Shown here piece after piece: positions 24,822 through 32,486 of a stretch of 63,515 nt of DNA (position 1 is its first letter; each line of letters starts with the position of its first letter). This DNA is from Desulfosporosinus nitroreducens (lineage in GTDB: Bacteria > Bacillota > Desulfitobacteriia > Desulfitobacteriales > Desulfitobacteriaceae). The notes beneath the pieces are model-generated. The model had not been told where the DNA came from and ran no database searches. It saw nothing but the letters and a program-made list of their open reading frames with translations. Position numbers and translations under genes: made by a program. Where the stretch lies: positions 1-63,515 of the forward strand of contig NZ_JAMHFY010000027.1 in the NCBI RefSeq assembly GCF_023897015.1, given 5' to 3'.

Positions 24822-26348
24822 TCATTCTTGCAATCCTTCCACAATGATCTTTCCGTTTTCAAGTGGAAACACATAGTCCAAACCCTTTATATCTTTATGT
24901 CGATCATAAGTCTTTCGCCATTCTACCGAATAATCATTCTTATACTTGACCGCAACAAGCTCTGTGTCAGACCAAATTGAAGAAACATAAGCAGGCTGAG
25001 GGATAGTTTTAATTTCTCTGATTGCAGTAACAATGAAACCACCGTCCTGAGTAGGCATAATCTCCTTGGCAACAAACTTTAAATCCTCAAGTCCTTTCTT
25101 TTCCTGACCGTTTTTATCGAGAATCAACATGATTCCTTGATTTTGCTGTCCTGAAGCAATGACAATATCTCCATTTTGCAGGTTGGACATCGTACTTCCC
25201 CAATCCGTATATAGATGCGATTTTTTCCACACTCTGTTGCCACTTTTATCAATCTGAATCAGGAATCCTTGTGAAACAGGTGCACTGCTACCCACACCTT
25301 GATCATCCCCTAAAACATAGTTACGGAATCCTTCTGTAGCAGGGATAATAGCCCTACCTTGATCAATGCCCAGAAGATAGATAAAACCATCGGCTAGCGC
25401 AAGCTGGTCATAGACAAATCTTTCTTTCTCCTTGCTTTGGACTACCCAGTTACAAGTAAGGCTTTCATCGAGACATGCTACAAAATCAGCGTAAGGCAGG
25501 TCTTCCCTAATCCCGAAATCTCCATCTCTCGATGTCGTTGTACCATTGATTATGATCCCAAGTTCCTTGTCATATTGAGCAAACCTAAGATTCTCAAAAC
25601 CGTTTCCTCCAAACCCTTTTTGTTGTAAGACCTTACCGTCCTTGGCGAGCTTCGTAACCACAATATCAGCTGCTCCATTGCTCGTCTGCTTCCCGTTATG
25701 ACTTAGCCATTGTCCTACTGCAATAATTTCCTCCTTCTCTGTTAAATAGAGATAACGGAATAAATCACCCGAATAATCCTCAAACTCCTGTTTCCAAAGC
25801 TCCCTTCCATCCTTATCGCATTTAATGATCAAGCTTTTTTCAAAAACTAAATCACGGTCCCTTGAATGAGGATAAGTTTGAACCGAAAAAACATAACTTC
25901 CATCAGGATAGGCCACTAGGTTATTAATTTGTCCCGAAATTGAAAGAAAATCGTATTGTTTATCCCATAAAATATTCCCTTGCTTATCAAGCTTGCGAAT
26001 TTTTGGCGTGTTCTTTGGGACTTCAGAAGAAACATAAGATAGCAAAGGACTAATTTCATATCCACAAAGTATCCCGTCTGTTGTTTCCTGGACGATAAAA
26101 CCTCCCAAAATGTCAATATTCATACCTAGCTTTATTTCAGGAACAGCCTTCGGGTTGATATCCTCGAGCTTAACATAATTTGTTGTCACCCCACTGAGCG
26201 TATGCCAGAAGCCGGCATCTAGTAAAAGCTTGCTGGCATTATCTTTATCACTTGGCATAGCATTGGGGTCGGGGTTGCTACTTGATGTTAATAAAAGAAT
26301 AGAAATAAGTACTACCAAAATTGAGAATTGTAAACTTCTTTTTTTCAT
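24822..26348 (-). CDS. Secreted beta-propeller-like protein of a BlaR1 operon
   Basis: A 508-aa protein with an N-terminal signal or anchor helix (LQFSILVVLISILLLTSSS) and no Cys lipobox. The rest contains repeated blades of the form (K)LDKQGNILWDKQYDF, CDKDGRELWKQEFEDY, LAKDGKVLQQKGFGG, IDKSGNRVWKKSH and LDKNGQEKKGLEDL, a spaced pattern typical of PQQ/WD-like propellers. No enzyme motif is visible. It begins 10 bp after the BlaR1-type gene and should be the third gene of that operon. It may be a ligand-binding partner of the membrane sensor; that is inference. Confidence 0.65.
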   Translation of the reverse strand: MKKRSLQFSILVVLISILLLTSSSNPDPNAMPSDKDNASKLLLDAGFWHTLSGVTTNYVKLEDINPKAVPEIKLGMNIDILGGFIVQETTDGILCGYEISPLLSYVSSEVPKNTPKIRKLDKQGNILWDKQYDFLSISGQINNLVAYPDGSYVFSVQTYPHSRDRDLVFEKSLIIKCDKDGRELWKQEFEDYSGDLFRYLYLTEKEEIIAVGQWLSHNGKQTSNGAADIVVTKLAKDGKVLQQKGFGGNGFENLRFAQYDKELGIIINGTTTSRDGDFGIREDLPYADFVACLDESLTCNWVVQSKEKERFVYDQLALADGFIYLLGIDQGRAIIPATEGFRNYVLGDDQGVGSSAPVSQGFLIQIDKSGNRVWKKSHLYTDWGSTMSNLQNGDIVIASGQQNQGIMLILDKNGQEKKGLEDLKFVAKEIMPTQDGGFIVTAIREIKTIPQPAYVSSIWSDTELVAVKYKNDYSVEWRKTYDRHKDIKGLDYVFPLENGKIIVEGLQE

Positions 26349-26358
26349 TGCTTATACC

Positions 26359-27348
26359 TCACAATCCAGGATTAGTAAGCAGTAATAACGCCAGAGTAAG
26401 ATAGACCATTGCTGTTATCACTGCCATGATTAGAGAAACGCGCTTATAACTTACAATATTCATAACTCGCTGCTTGACCGCTGTCCCGCCAAATGCAGTA
26501 AGAGATGCCCGTTGTCTGGACGCCAAGGAGACAAGCGCCTCGGCATAGTATCTTCTATCTTCGTCTGCCATGCCCTTCAATACTTTGGCATCACACGCTA
26601 GTTCCATATCCTGATCTGCTATGTATAAAAAGAGCCAAGCCAAGGGGTTAAACCAATGAATACAAACCGCAAACATTGAGATCATTTTCCATAAGTTATC
26701 CCGGCGTTCGACGTGCGTAAGCTCGTGAAGTAAGACATATTCGAGAGATTGTTTGTCAACATCTTTTGGAATAATAATCCGAGGGTAAAGGATCCCAAAC
26801 ACAATTGGGGATACCACAAAACCGGACTCAAACAACCGTACTTTGGAATTAATACTTAACCGATCACTACACCTTCCCAAAACACTGCTATCCCTAATAA
26901 GGATAGCCTTTTTCAACTGAGCAGCGGTCAGATTATACATAACTATTAAGGCAATCACAAAGATAGACGCACCACAGATCCAGACAGACCCTAAAACGGT
27001 GAAGATAGTTTTCAATGTTTCGGATTTATATTCAAGTGGAAAATAGGAGTTTGCTGCTTGAATTGAATTAAGAGTGCTGATATTCGGAATGATCTCTGAT
27101 CCTTTGGATACAGCTACCGTTTTTGTCAGATAGCCACTGAGCAGATTTAGCAAACTAAATTCACTGGGAATTGATATCGGGACTAGTAATCGAAAAAGAA
27201 CAATTCCCCATAAGAAATAAATAGCAGCCTTAGGAATCCATCTGCTAAAGCACCCTCTAATAATCAGTAAAATGATAACGATTAAACCCGCAGTGATGCT
27301 CATATTTAAAACAAAGTAGAAAATATTATCGATCAAGGCCGTCACCAC
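26359..27348 (-). CDS. BlaR1/MecR1-type M56 sensor metallopeptidase
   Basis: A 329-aa membrane protein with four helices and the M56 zinc site HELTHVERRDN (HExxH, about residue 209) plus the downstream Glu region MELACDAKVLKG. BlaR1 family members cleave or inactivate a BlaI repressor after sensing. Unlike BlaR1 of beta-lactamase operons it ends soon after a final helix (AVITAMVYLTLALLLL) and has no penicillin-binding domain, so the signal is unknown. It lies 2 bp after the BlaI gene. The start is GTG or a nearby TTG. Confidence 0.9.
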   Translation of the reverse strand: MVTALIDNIFYFVLNMSITAGLIVIILLIIRGCFSRWIPKAAIYFLWGIVLFRLLVPISIPSEFSLLNLLSGYLTKTVAVSKGSEIIPNISTLNSIQAANSYFPLEYKSETLKTIFTVLGSVWICGASIFVIALIVMYNLTAAQLKKAILIRDSSVLGRCSDRLSINSKVRLFESGFVVSPIVFGILYPRIIIPKDVDKQSLEYVLLHELTHVERRDNLWKMISMFAVCIHWFNPLAWLFLYIADQDMELACDAKVLKGMADEDRRYYAEALVSLASRQRASLTAFGGTAVKQRVMNIVSYKRVSLIMAVITAMVYLTLALLLLTNPGL

Positions 27349-27350
27349 CT

Positions 27351-27713
27351 TTAGAGCTTTTCACGGATGATCTTTTTTAGCTCCTCAACATCTTCCTCAG
27401 ACAACTTTTCCCTCTGCAAAAAGGAAGCAAAAAAAGTTTTAAGTGAACCATTATAGAGCTTATTGATTAGCTTTCTAGTTTCCTCGGCCTGCACCTCTTC
27501 TCTCGTTATCAGCGGCTCACACAGAAAATTAGGGTTTGTACGTTGGACAGCCTTTTTCTCCACAAGCTTTTTTAAAACGGTATAGGTGGTATTCTTGTTC
27601 CAGCCGATTTCTACAGCAGCAATCAGACTTATTTCTTTGGCTGATAAAGGCGACTTACTCCAGATGATCTCCATCAATCGCAGTTCGGAATCGAATAACT
27701 TGATCTGTTCCAA
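27351..27713 (-). CDS. BlaI/MecI/CopY family repressor
   Basis: A winged-helix repressor of about 120 aa: FDSELRLMEIIWSKSPLSAKEI, then the recognition region WNKNTTYTVLKKLVEKKAV and the C-terminal dimerisation helix ending LSEEDVEELKKII. TTG at 27713 is preferred because GGAG lies eight bases upstream; a GTG at 27722 is too close to it. Two inverted operator copies lie just upstream. It should repress its own operon until the BlaR1-type protease inactivates it. Confidence 0.9.
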   Translation of the reverse strand: MEQIKLFDSELRLMEIIWSKSPLSAKEISLIAAVEIGWNKNTTYTVLKKLVEKKAVQRTNPNFLCEPLITREEVQAEETRKLINKLYNGSLKTFFASFLQREKLSEEDVEELKKIIREKL

Positions 27714-27727
27714 TAAAAACACTCCAG

Positions 27728-27767
27728 ACTATTTCAATAGTTTACACCTTTATACTATTGCAATAGT
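27728..27767. promoter_or_regulatory. BlaI-type operator pair
   Basis: ACTATTTCAATAGT (27728-27741) and ACTATTGCAATAGT (27754-27767) are each near-perfect dyads. The two halves also form a larger inverted repeat that begins and ends CTCCAGACTATT/AATAGTCTGGAG. The spacing of 26 bp suits two repressor dimers on one helix face. Confidence 0.75.
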
Positions 27768-27842
27768 CTGGAGATGTCAAGAAGCGTCTCATGGTGGCAT
27801 AATTTTTCTAGAACCAAAATTATAATGACATCTTCTGGAAAT

Positions 27843-27876
27843 AAAAGCCGGTTTTCCACTCAGGAAACCGGCTTTT
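27843..27876 (-). terminator. Terminator hairpin
   Basis: AAAAGCCGGTTT (27843-27854) pairs with AAACCGGCTTTT (27865-27876). It lies downstream of the flavodoxin-like gene (minus strand) and has A/T runs at both feet. Confidence 0.75.
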
Positions 27877-27918
27877 GGTTACTTCTTATAGATTCTATGC
27901 TGTTATTTACGAACCTTA

Positions 27919-28473
27919 CTACAATGACTTCCCATACTCCTCTGCTTTTAAAAGTGCATCCGTTGCTTCAATATCACCTTTTTCACTAACATTCGGTACT
28001 GCCAGCACGCCTTTCTCTTCCCACTTCATATAGCTGGCTATTTGTCTATAGGTAGTTATTATCCCGTCGAATATTTTCATCCCCTCATCTCCCCCGCATA
28101 CCAGCAGAAGGCTTCCCTTAATTTTCAGAGGGGTTTTACAGTTATCAACCAAATATGCATTCATTTTATCGATAGCAGCTTTTATTTGTGCAGGAAAACC
28201 AAACCAATATAATGGTGTGGAAAAAACGAGGACATCTGCTGCTTCCAGCAACGGAGCAAGCTCATTAAAGCTATCATCAAAAGAGCACGGTTTTCCTTTC
28301 TTCCAGCATGTTTTACAGGCTTTACAGCCATCGATTTCTTTCCTCGCTGATTCAAATTTTACAACTTCATGTCCAACTGATAGTGCTCCTTGGATAAAAG
28401 CATTTGCCATCCTGTCACTATTTCCATTCTTTCTTGGACTACCGGTCAATACCAAAATGTTTTTCTTGTCCAA
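27919..28473 (-). CDS. Flavodoxin-fold NADPH-dependent FMN reductase family protein
   Basis: A 184-aa protein with the FMN-binding loop TGSPRKNGNSDRMA near the N-terminus, then CKACKTCWKKGKPC, a compact Cys cluster of the iron-sulfur flavoprotein/WrbA-like group, and STPLYWFGFPAQIKAAIDK, the second FMN contact. Likely an electron carrier or quinone/aromatic reductase in the cytoplasm. A single gene with its own terminator at 27843-27876. Confidence 0.9.
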   Translation of the reverse strand: MDKKNILVLTGSPRKNGNSDRMANAFIQGALSVGHEVVKFESARKEIDGCKACKTCWKKGKPCSFDDSFNELAPLLEAADVLVFSTPLYWFGFPAQIKAAIDKMNAYLVDNCKTPLKIKGSLLLVCGGDEGMKIFDGIITTYRQIASYMKWEEKGVLAVPNVSEKGDIEATDALLKAEEYGKSL

Positions 28474-28895
28474 TTTATTTGCCTCCCGGTATTACTGTAT
28501 CTATTTATGTTATACATGCATGTCAATAAATCATCGTCAAAACACCCGTGTCTATCAACGTTCCTATCTTGGTTATTTCTTCATTAAATGTTAGAATCCT
28601 GCAAAACCACTCTTAACTTGCAAACTCTTTAACCTTTCCATTACCTAATTCTAAACGAGTTTTTTCTTCCCAATACTCAATTTCTTCGAGTAATCCCCTC
28701 TTAACAATTTGTTCTCCACTCATGGAAATTTACCTTTAATTGGACCTCGATCCAATAGAGCTTACTGATGATCCCTTCTCATCAAATAATATATACTTTC
28801 GAAGATCTATTCTGTACTTCTCAGAATATGCTTACTTACTCTCACATGAAGCTATGCAACTTTTTTACTCCTTTCACACTTGTAAGGCATTATTT
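28474..28895. other. Gap with one very short ORF
   Basis: A 36-codon minus-strand ORF (28613-28723; MSGEQIVKRGLLEEIEYWEE...) lacks a clear ribosome binding site. The charged helical look could be real, but no family is recognised. The rest is AT-rich and appears noncoding. Confidence 0.3.
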
Positions 28896-30086
28896 TCAAA
28901 GAGCGCTTTCTCCAACAGAATTGATAAGTCCAGTCAAAAAGTCTGCTGTTTGATCAATCAAATTATCGCTTATTTGGTCAATGGTGTCTCTTTGAGTATG
29001 GGTTATCTGTATAACTGTTTCAAATAAATTGGATGATGTAACGGCGATGCATGGAATTCCCTTAAAAGCAAACATTGCGTGGTCACCTGCATACCATTCT
29101 TCTCCCAAAATAATATTAGTATTTTTTATCAATTCCATATTTAACTTCGTGCTTAATTCCTCCCCCAAATTGTAAGACGACACGGCCGTTTGCGAATCTT
29201 TATGACAGGGTGAATCAATATTAATGACTAGCTTAATTGAGTCAAACTCGCCCTTTATATGGTTTAAATATTCCAATTGTCCTTTTACTTCATAGTATTC
29301 TTCACCATTAAATGGGATAGCGTCTATATCATAAATTCCATTATAGTTTTGTAGATTTTCCATTACTTTCAACATTACAGCTACACCTGTAGCATTATCG
29401 ATTGCGCCAGGAGTGCCATATTTTGTATCCATGTGTGCACAGATAATTATTTTACCAAATGTCTTTTTTTTCGCTTTTCTTGTAGCAATTATTTGCCTAC
29501 TATTTTCATTTATGATTTTAGAGTCAATGCAGAGATTAACAATTCCATTTTCTTGCAAGATATTATTCGCAGTTAGCTCATTGATGTAAGCAGAAGAAAT
29601 TGAAAAATTACCATCCTCAAACAGAGGGAAGGGATCAAGTCCGCACATTGAATGCTTACTAGTAACTGCAATAATAGCTTTTGGTTTATTTTTTTCTAGC
29701 AAGTCGATAATATATTTGTGCTCATGTGGATAATAAAAAGGAAAATTTTTAGGTTGCAAAGACTCCTTTGTTAGGCTGCCTCGTAGAAAAACAATTTTTT
29801 CATTAATATCTATACTCACCAATTCTTCTAAGGAATAAATTACTATTATTTCACCATATCCTTTATATGGCTTAGAAAAGGTACTTGGAAATATTTCATA
29901 TGGCTTTTTTCCTATATTTATAAAAGATTTACCTTTTCTCCAAATCTTGCATTCAAAGGGAAGAGAAGTAACATCCCATCCCATTTGTAAGGCTTTTGTT
30001 TGTATAATATTTAATAATCTTTTGTTTGATTCTAAACCTACAGGACGTTCTTCAATTATAATGTTAAGAAATTCAATATTTTCCAT
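28896..30086 (-). CDS. M28 family aminopeptidase-like protein
   Basis: A 396-aa zinc peptidase. Metal ligands are visible: His-x-Asp in CAHMDTKYG, the bridging Asp in AIDNATGVAVML, catalytic and metal Glu-Glu in FNGEEYYEV, Asp in INIDSPCH, and a distal His near QITHTQRDT. The first 150 residues hold a PA-like insert region. No signal peptide, so it is probably cytoplasmic. The ATG follows GAGGAG. A stand-alone gene; the natural peptide substrate is unknown. Confidence 0.88.
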   Translation of the reverse strand: MENIEFLNIIIEERPVGLESNKRLLNIIQTKALQMGWDVTSLPFECKIWRKGKSFINIGKKPYEIFPSTFSKPYKGYGEIIVIYSLEELVSIDINEKIVFLRGSLTKESLQPKNFPFYYPHEHKYIIDLLEKNKPKAIIAVTSKHSMCGLDPFPLFEDGNFSISSAYINELTANNILQENGIVNLCIDSKIINENSRQIIATRKAKKKTFGKIIICAHMDTKYGTPGAIDNATGVAVMLKVMENLQNYNGIYDIDAIPFNGEEYYEVKGQLEYLNHIKGEFDSIKLVINIDSPCHKDSQTAVSSYNLGEELSTKLNMELIKNTNIILGEEWYAGDHAMFAFKGIPCIAVTSSNLFETVIQITHTQRDTIDQISDNLIDQTADFLTGLINSVGESAL

Positions 30087-30272
30087 TATAACTCCTCTCC
30101 GCGTCCTTTAATGCGCATATAAATCTAGATGTTGAAAAATCTCCTCACTTTATAGTTGCAAAATATTATAGTAATTAGGTCTTACATAATGAACCACCAC
30201 AGCTTTCTAAACGATATTAGTCATCATAGCATTCATTAAAGGGGTGGTGTGCAAGTGTAAGGTTGTAGAAGT

Positions 30273-31016
30273 TTACATTTTTTCCATTTTATCTACTAAT
30301 GGTAAAATCTCCATGGCATCACACTCAAGCGTATTAAGGGTGCTTAGCCAGCGGTCGCCTGCAGACAATAGATCTTCTTCATTTGCTGGCTCATTTAGCA
30401 AGGGTAGAACCAAGTTTCTATATCCACCATCATACATAACTAAACTTCGGTGGATGGAGGACATACTATAGCTCGCTTGTCTTAACATATATATAATTCT
30501 CAGTCGTTCCATATCTGAGTCACTAAACACTTTCTCGTTCATGGCTCCGTATTTATTAGATGAGATAAGTCCATTCCGTTCCCAATTCCTAACTGTTTCT
30601 ATTGTGGTACCCAATAAATCTGCGGCTTGTCTACGGTTATATCGGTTCTTTGTAACAGGCCTAACCTCTAGGTTAATCCATTGATTAAGCATTTCTGTAG
30701 TTATTTGTGCTCTAACAATTTCTTTTCGAATCGTCTCAATATATTCAATAGTATGTAAACGACATAAAGCGCTTTCACATATTGATGCTGCTTCAATCAC
30801 TTTATAACCCAATTGACGTATCTGTCGATTGGTGTACGGGTGACCAAAAATTAATCGGCAGATTTTAATCTGATTCAAATGAATATCGGTAAATATACGA
30901 TAGCCATTCGCTTCTCTCTTCGCTTCCTGTATAAATCCCAGTTTTTCATAAAGCCTTATTGTGTTTGCATGTATCCCAAATAGCTTTGATAACTTAGATA
31001 GTTTGTAGGTATTTAT
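30273..31016 (-). CDS. MerR-type regulator with two HTH domains and a non-standard start
   Basis: The frame contains two MerR HTH units: KLSKLFGIHANTIRLYEKLG with GYRIF (N-terminal) and YNRRQAADLLGTTIETVRNWER (centre). The obvious TTG (30878) would delete the first HTH. Upstream, the frame is open only to a TGA at about 31036 and contains no ATG, GTG or TTG before the HTH. AAAGGGGG lies six to seven bases before ATA (31014-31016); ATT at 31020-31022 is closer. ATA or ATT initiation is the best reading, giving about 247 aa. The alternative is a mutated start and a damaged gene. No effector domain recognised. Confidence 0.7.
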   Translation of the reverse strand: MNTYKLSKLSKLFGIHANTIRLYEKLGFIQEAKREANGYRIFTDIHLNQIKICRLIFGHPYTNRQIRQLGYKVIEAASICESALCRLHTIEYIETIRKEIVRAQITTEMLNQWINLEVRPVTKNRYNRRQAADLLGTTIETVRNWERNGLISSNKYGAMNEKVFSDSDMERLRIIYMLRQASYSMSSIHRSLVMYDGGYRNLVLPLLNEPANEEDLLSAGDRWLSTLNTLECDAMEILPLVDKMEKM

Positions 31017-31107
31017 CTTAATACCCCCTTTTTTACTTCAAATCCATTGTAATACACCATTCTGTCGCTCCAACTGACGAACGCTCTAGCAAGACTTAGC
31101 ACATTCT

Positions 31108-31281
31108 TTAAATTGCCGGAGACCCAAAGCAAACATCCACAGTACCATCATTAACATCAAATACCATGCTTCGCAGGGTCATAGAAGTAACAGCAAAAGA
31201 CCATCTGAGTATTTTGTTGATAAAAGCAGCCCTTAAGTCTTCTGGCGAAATGAGCTCCTTACCATCCAATGTTTCGCATAT
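31108..31281 (-). pseudogene. C45/acyltransferase-type hydrolase, C-terminal fragment
   Basis: The minus strand reads SMTLRSMVFDVNDGTVDVCF followed by GSPAI and TAA at 31108. The pattern (S-VFD...-V-FG-PA at the very end) is typical of peptidase C45/isopenicillin-N acyltransferase-like proteins. The catalytic N-terminal Cys and most of the protein are gone, and an in-frame stop lies upstream. Confidence 0.5.
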
Positions 31282-31298
31282 GAGCTTATTTTATGGAC

Positions 31299-31826
31299 TT
31301 AATATTTTCTCTCGAACAATCTATTCGCTTCTATTGCCCAGATTGCGTAGCAAAGTCCACCTACTGCAAAGAGCAAAATGGGTATTAAACGTAGTAACAT
31401 AAATGGAAATTCAAACCAGAATGCTCCCCAAAACCTTGCACCTTGCATCTCCCATAAACCCGGTGTCTGGAACAAAAAACTTGATAGATTAAAGTCATTC
31501 ATTGATAAAATTACAATGAAATACATAATGGCACAAGCCGCACTCATTATACATTGCTGATACAATCTGATATATCTTTGCCTCTTAGATTCATAATCAG
31601 AAAAGATGTCATTTACTTTTGCGTCTTGCTGTGGCAGAAAATACTGACTGCCACTAATTTTTGTTCCATAGACATGTTTCCAACCAGCATCTTCAAACAT
31701 TGCAACATAATTTAAAAACTCCGCTTTTCCACCAATGCCAAACATTCTATAATCCACACGGTAATTCAATGTTTGTGGTTTTGCTTGTTCAAAATGGTAG
31801 AATCCAAAATATGAATACTTTTTCAT
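31299..31826 (-). CDS. DUF2812 membrane protein
   Basis: A 175-aa protein. The first 85 residues are the soluble DUF2812 region (SYFGFYHFEQAKPQTLNYRV; AGWKHVYGTKISGSQYFLPQ), followed by two membrane helices (about 95-115 and 140-165). DUF2812 proteins are usually encoded directly after a PadR-type repressor and are thought to sense or modulate membrane stress. Here the PadR gene ends 15 bp upstream, so the pair is an operon. Biochemical role unknown. Confidence 0.88.
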   Translation of the reverse strand: MKKYSYFGFYHFEQAKPQTLNYRVDYRMFGIGGKAEFLNYVAMFEDAGWKHVYGTKISGSQYFLPQQDAKVNDIFSDYESKRQRYIRLYQQCIMSAACAIMYFIVILSMNDFNLSSFLFQTPGLWEMQGARFWGAFWFEFPFMLLRLIPILLFAVGGLCYAIWAIEANRLFERKY

Positions 31827-31840
31827 CTTCTAAGCCCTCC

Positions 31841-32155
31841 TTATTTGAAACCCTGATTCTGTGCTACAAAAATCAGATGCTTAAGTCTTTCTGTCTCCAT
31901 TTGTAAGATCTGCCTTCCCTCATCTGTAATCAGATATACTTTTCTTCTTTTATCCTCCGAAGGAACTGCCATTATTAATTTCTGTTTTATCAAATTCTCA
32001 ATTGCTCCATACATGGTACCAGCTGCTGTTCTTACTTTTCCATCACTCAATTCTTCCACTTTATTCATGATTGCATATCCATGCCCCGGTTCTGTCAAAG
32101 CCATTAAGATATAAAAAGTGGTTTCCGTTAGGGGTAAATATTTTTCTAAGTTCAT
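31841..32155 (-). CDS. PadR family transcriptional regulator
   Basis: A 104-aa PadR protein: LPLTETTFYILMALTEPGHG, GYAIMNKVEELSDGKVRTAAG and TMYGAIENLIKQKLI are the winged-helix hallmarks. It is the short PadR form lacking the long C-terminal coiled coil (PadR-s1). It heads a two-gene operon with DUF2812 and has two strong dyads upstream, so it probably represses itself. Confidence 0.93.
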   Translation of the reverse strand: MNLEKYLPLTETTFYILMALTEPGHGYAIMNKVEELSDGKVRTAAGTMYGAIENLIKQKLIMAVPSEDKRRKVYLITDEGRQILQMETERLKHLIFVAQNQGFK

Positions 32156-32174
32156 AAATGCCTCCTGTGCTCCA

Positions 32175-32224
32175 GACTATACAGTCGTACTGTATAGTCT
32201 CATTTTATACAGTACGACTGTATA
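32175..32224. promoter_or_regulatory. PadR operator pair
   Basis: GACTATACAG-TCGTA-CTGTATAGTC (32175-32199) and TATACAGT-ACG-ACTGTATA (32206-32224) share the same half site ACTGTATA. They lie 20 bp upstream of the padR start and likely overlap its promoter. Confidence 0.8.
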
Positions 32225-32362
32225 TGTCAATAGTTTGATAATTTTTAAGAATTCATCCTCAAATAGAACTTTCTGAAGAAAATTTTTTGTATGTTATAAT
32301 TAAGGTAGGAAGAATTCACTGTTCAAACAATGGCTTACGAGGAATTTCACAGTCTACAGTTT

Positions 32363-32417
32363 AAAAATTGCCTGTTTTGAGATGACTAATCTAGATTAGT
32401 CAGACCTCCAAACAGGC
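32363..32417. repeat. TCTAGA-core hairpin repeat, second full copy
   Basis: The arms AAAAATTGCCTGTTTT and AAACAGGCAATTTTT pair with one mismatch, and the apex carries the same palindrome GACTAATCTAGATTAGTC followed by AGACCTC as at 17488-17556. The outer arm sequence differs from the other copy but stays complementary, i.e. compensated change. It lies downstream of the P-type ATPase gene, which it may terminate. Confidence 0.8.
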
Positions 32418-32486
32418 AATTTTTAATCATCTTACTGGGTGTGCCATTATTCCATGAATATAGTTCTGTTTAAAATTTCTCAAGGC

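Noticed and set aside
28740-29027. 95-aa plus-strand ORF overlapping the M28 peptidase end
   Set aside because: No start signal; overlaps a real gene on the other strand.
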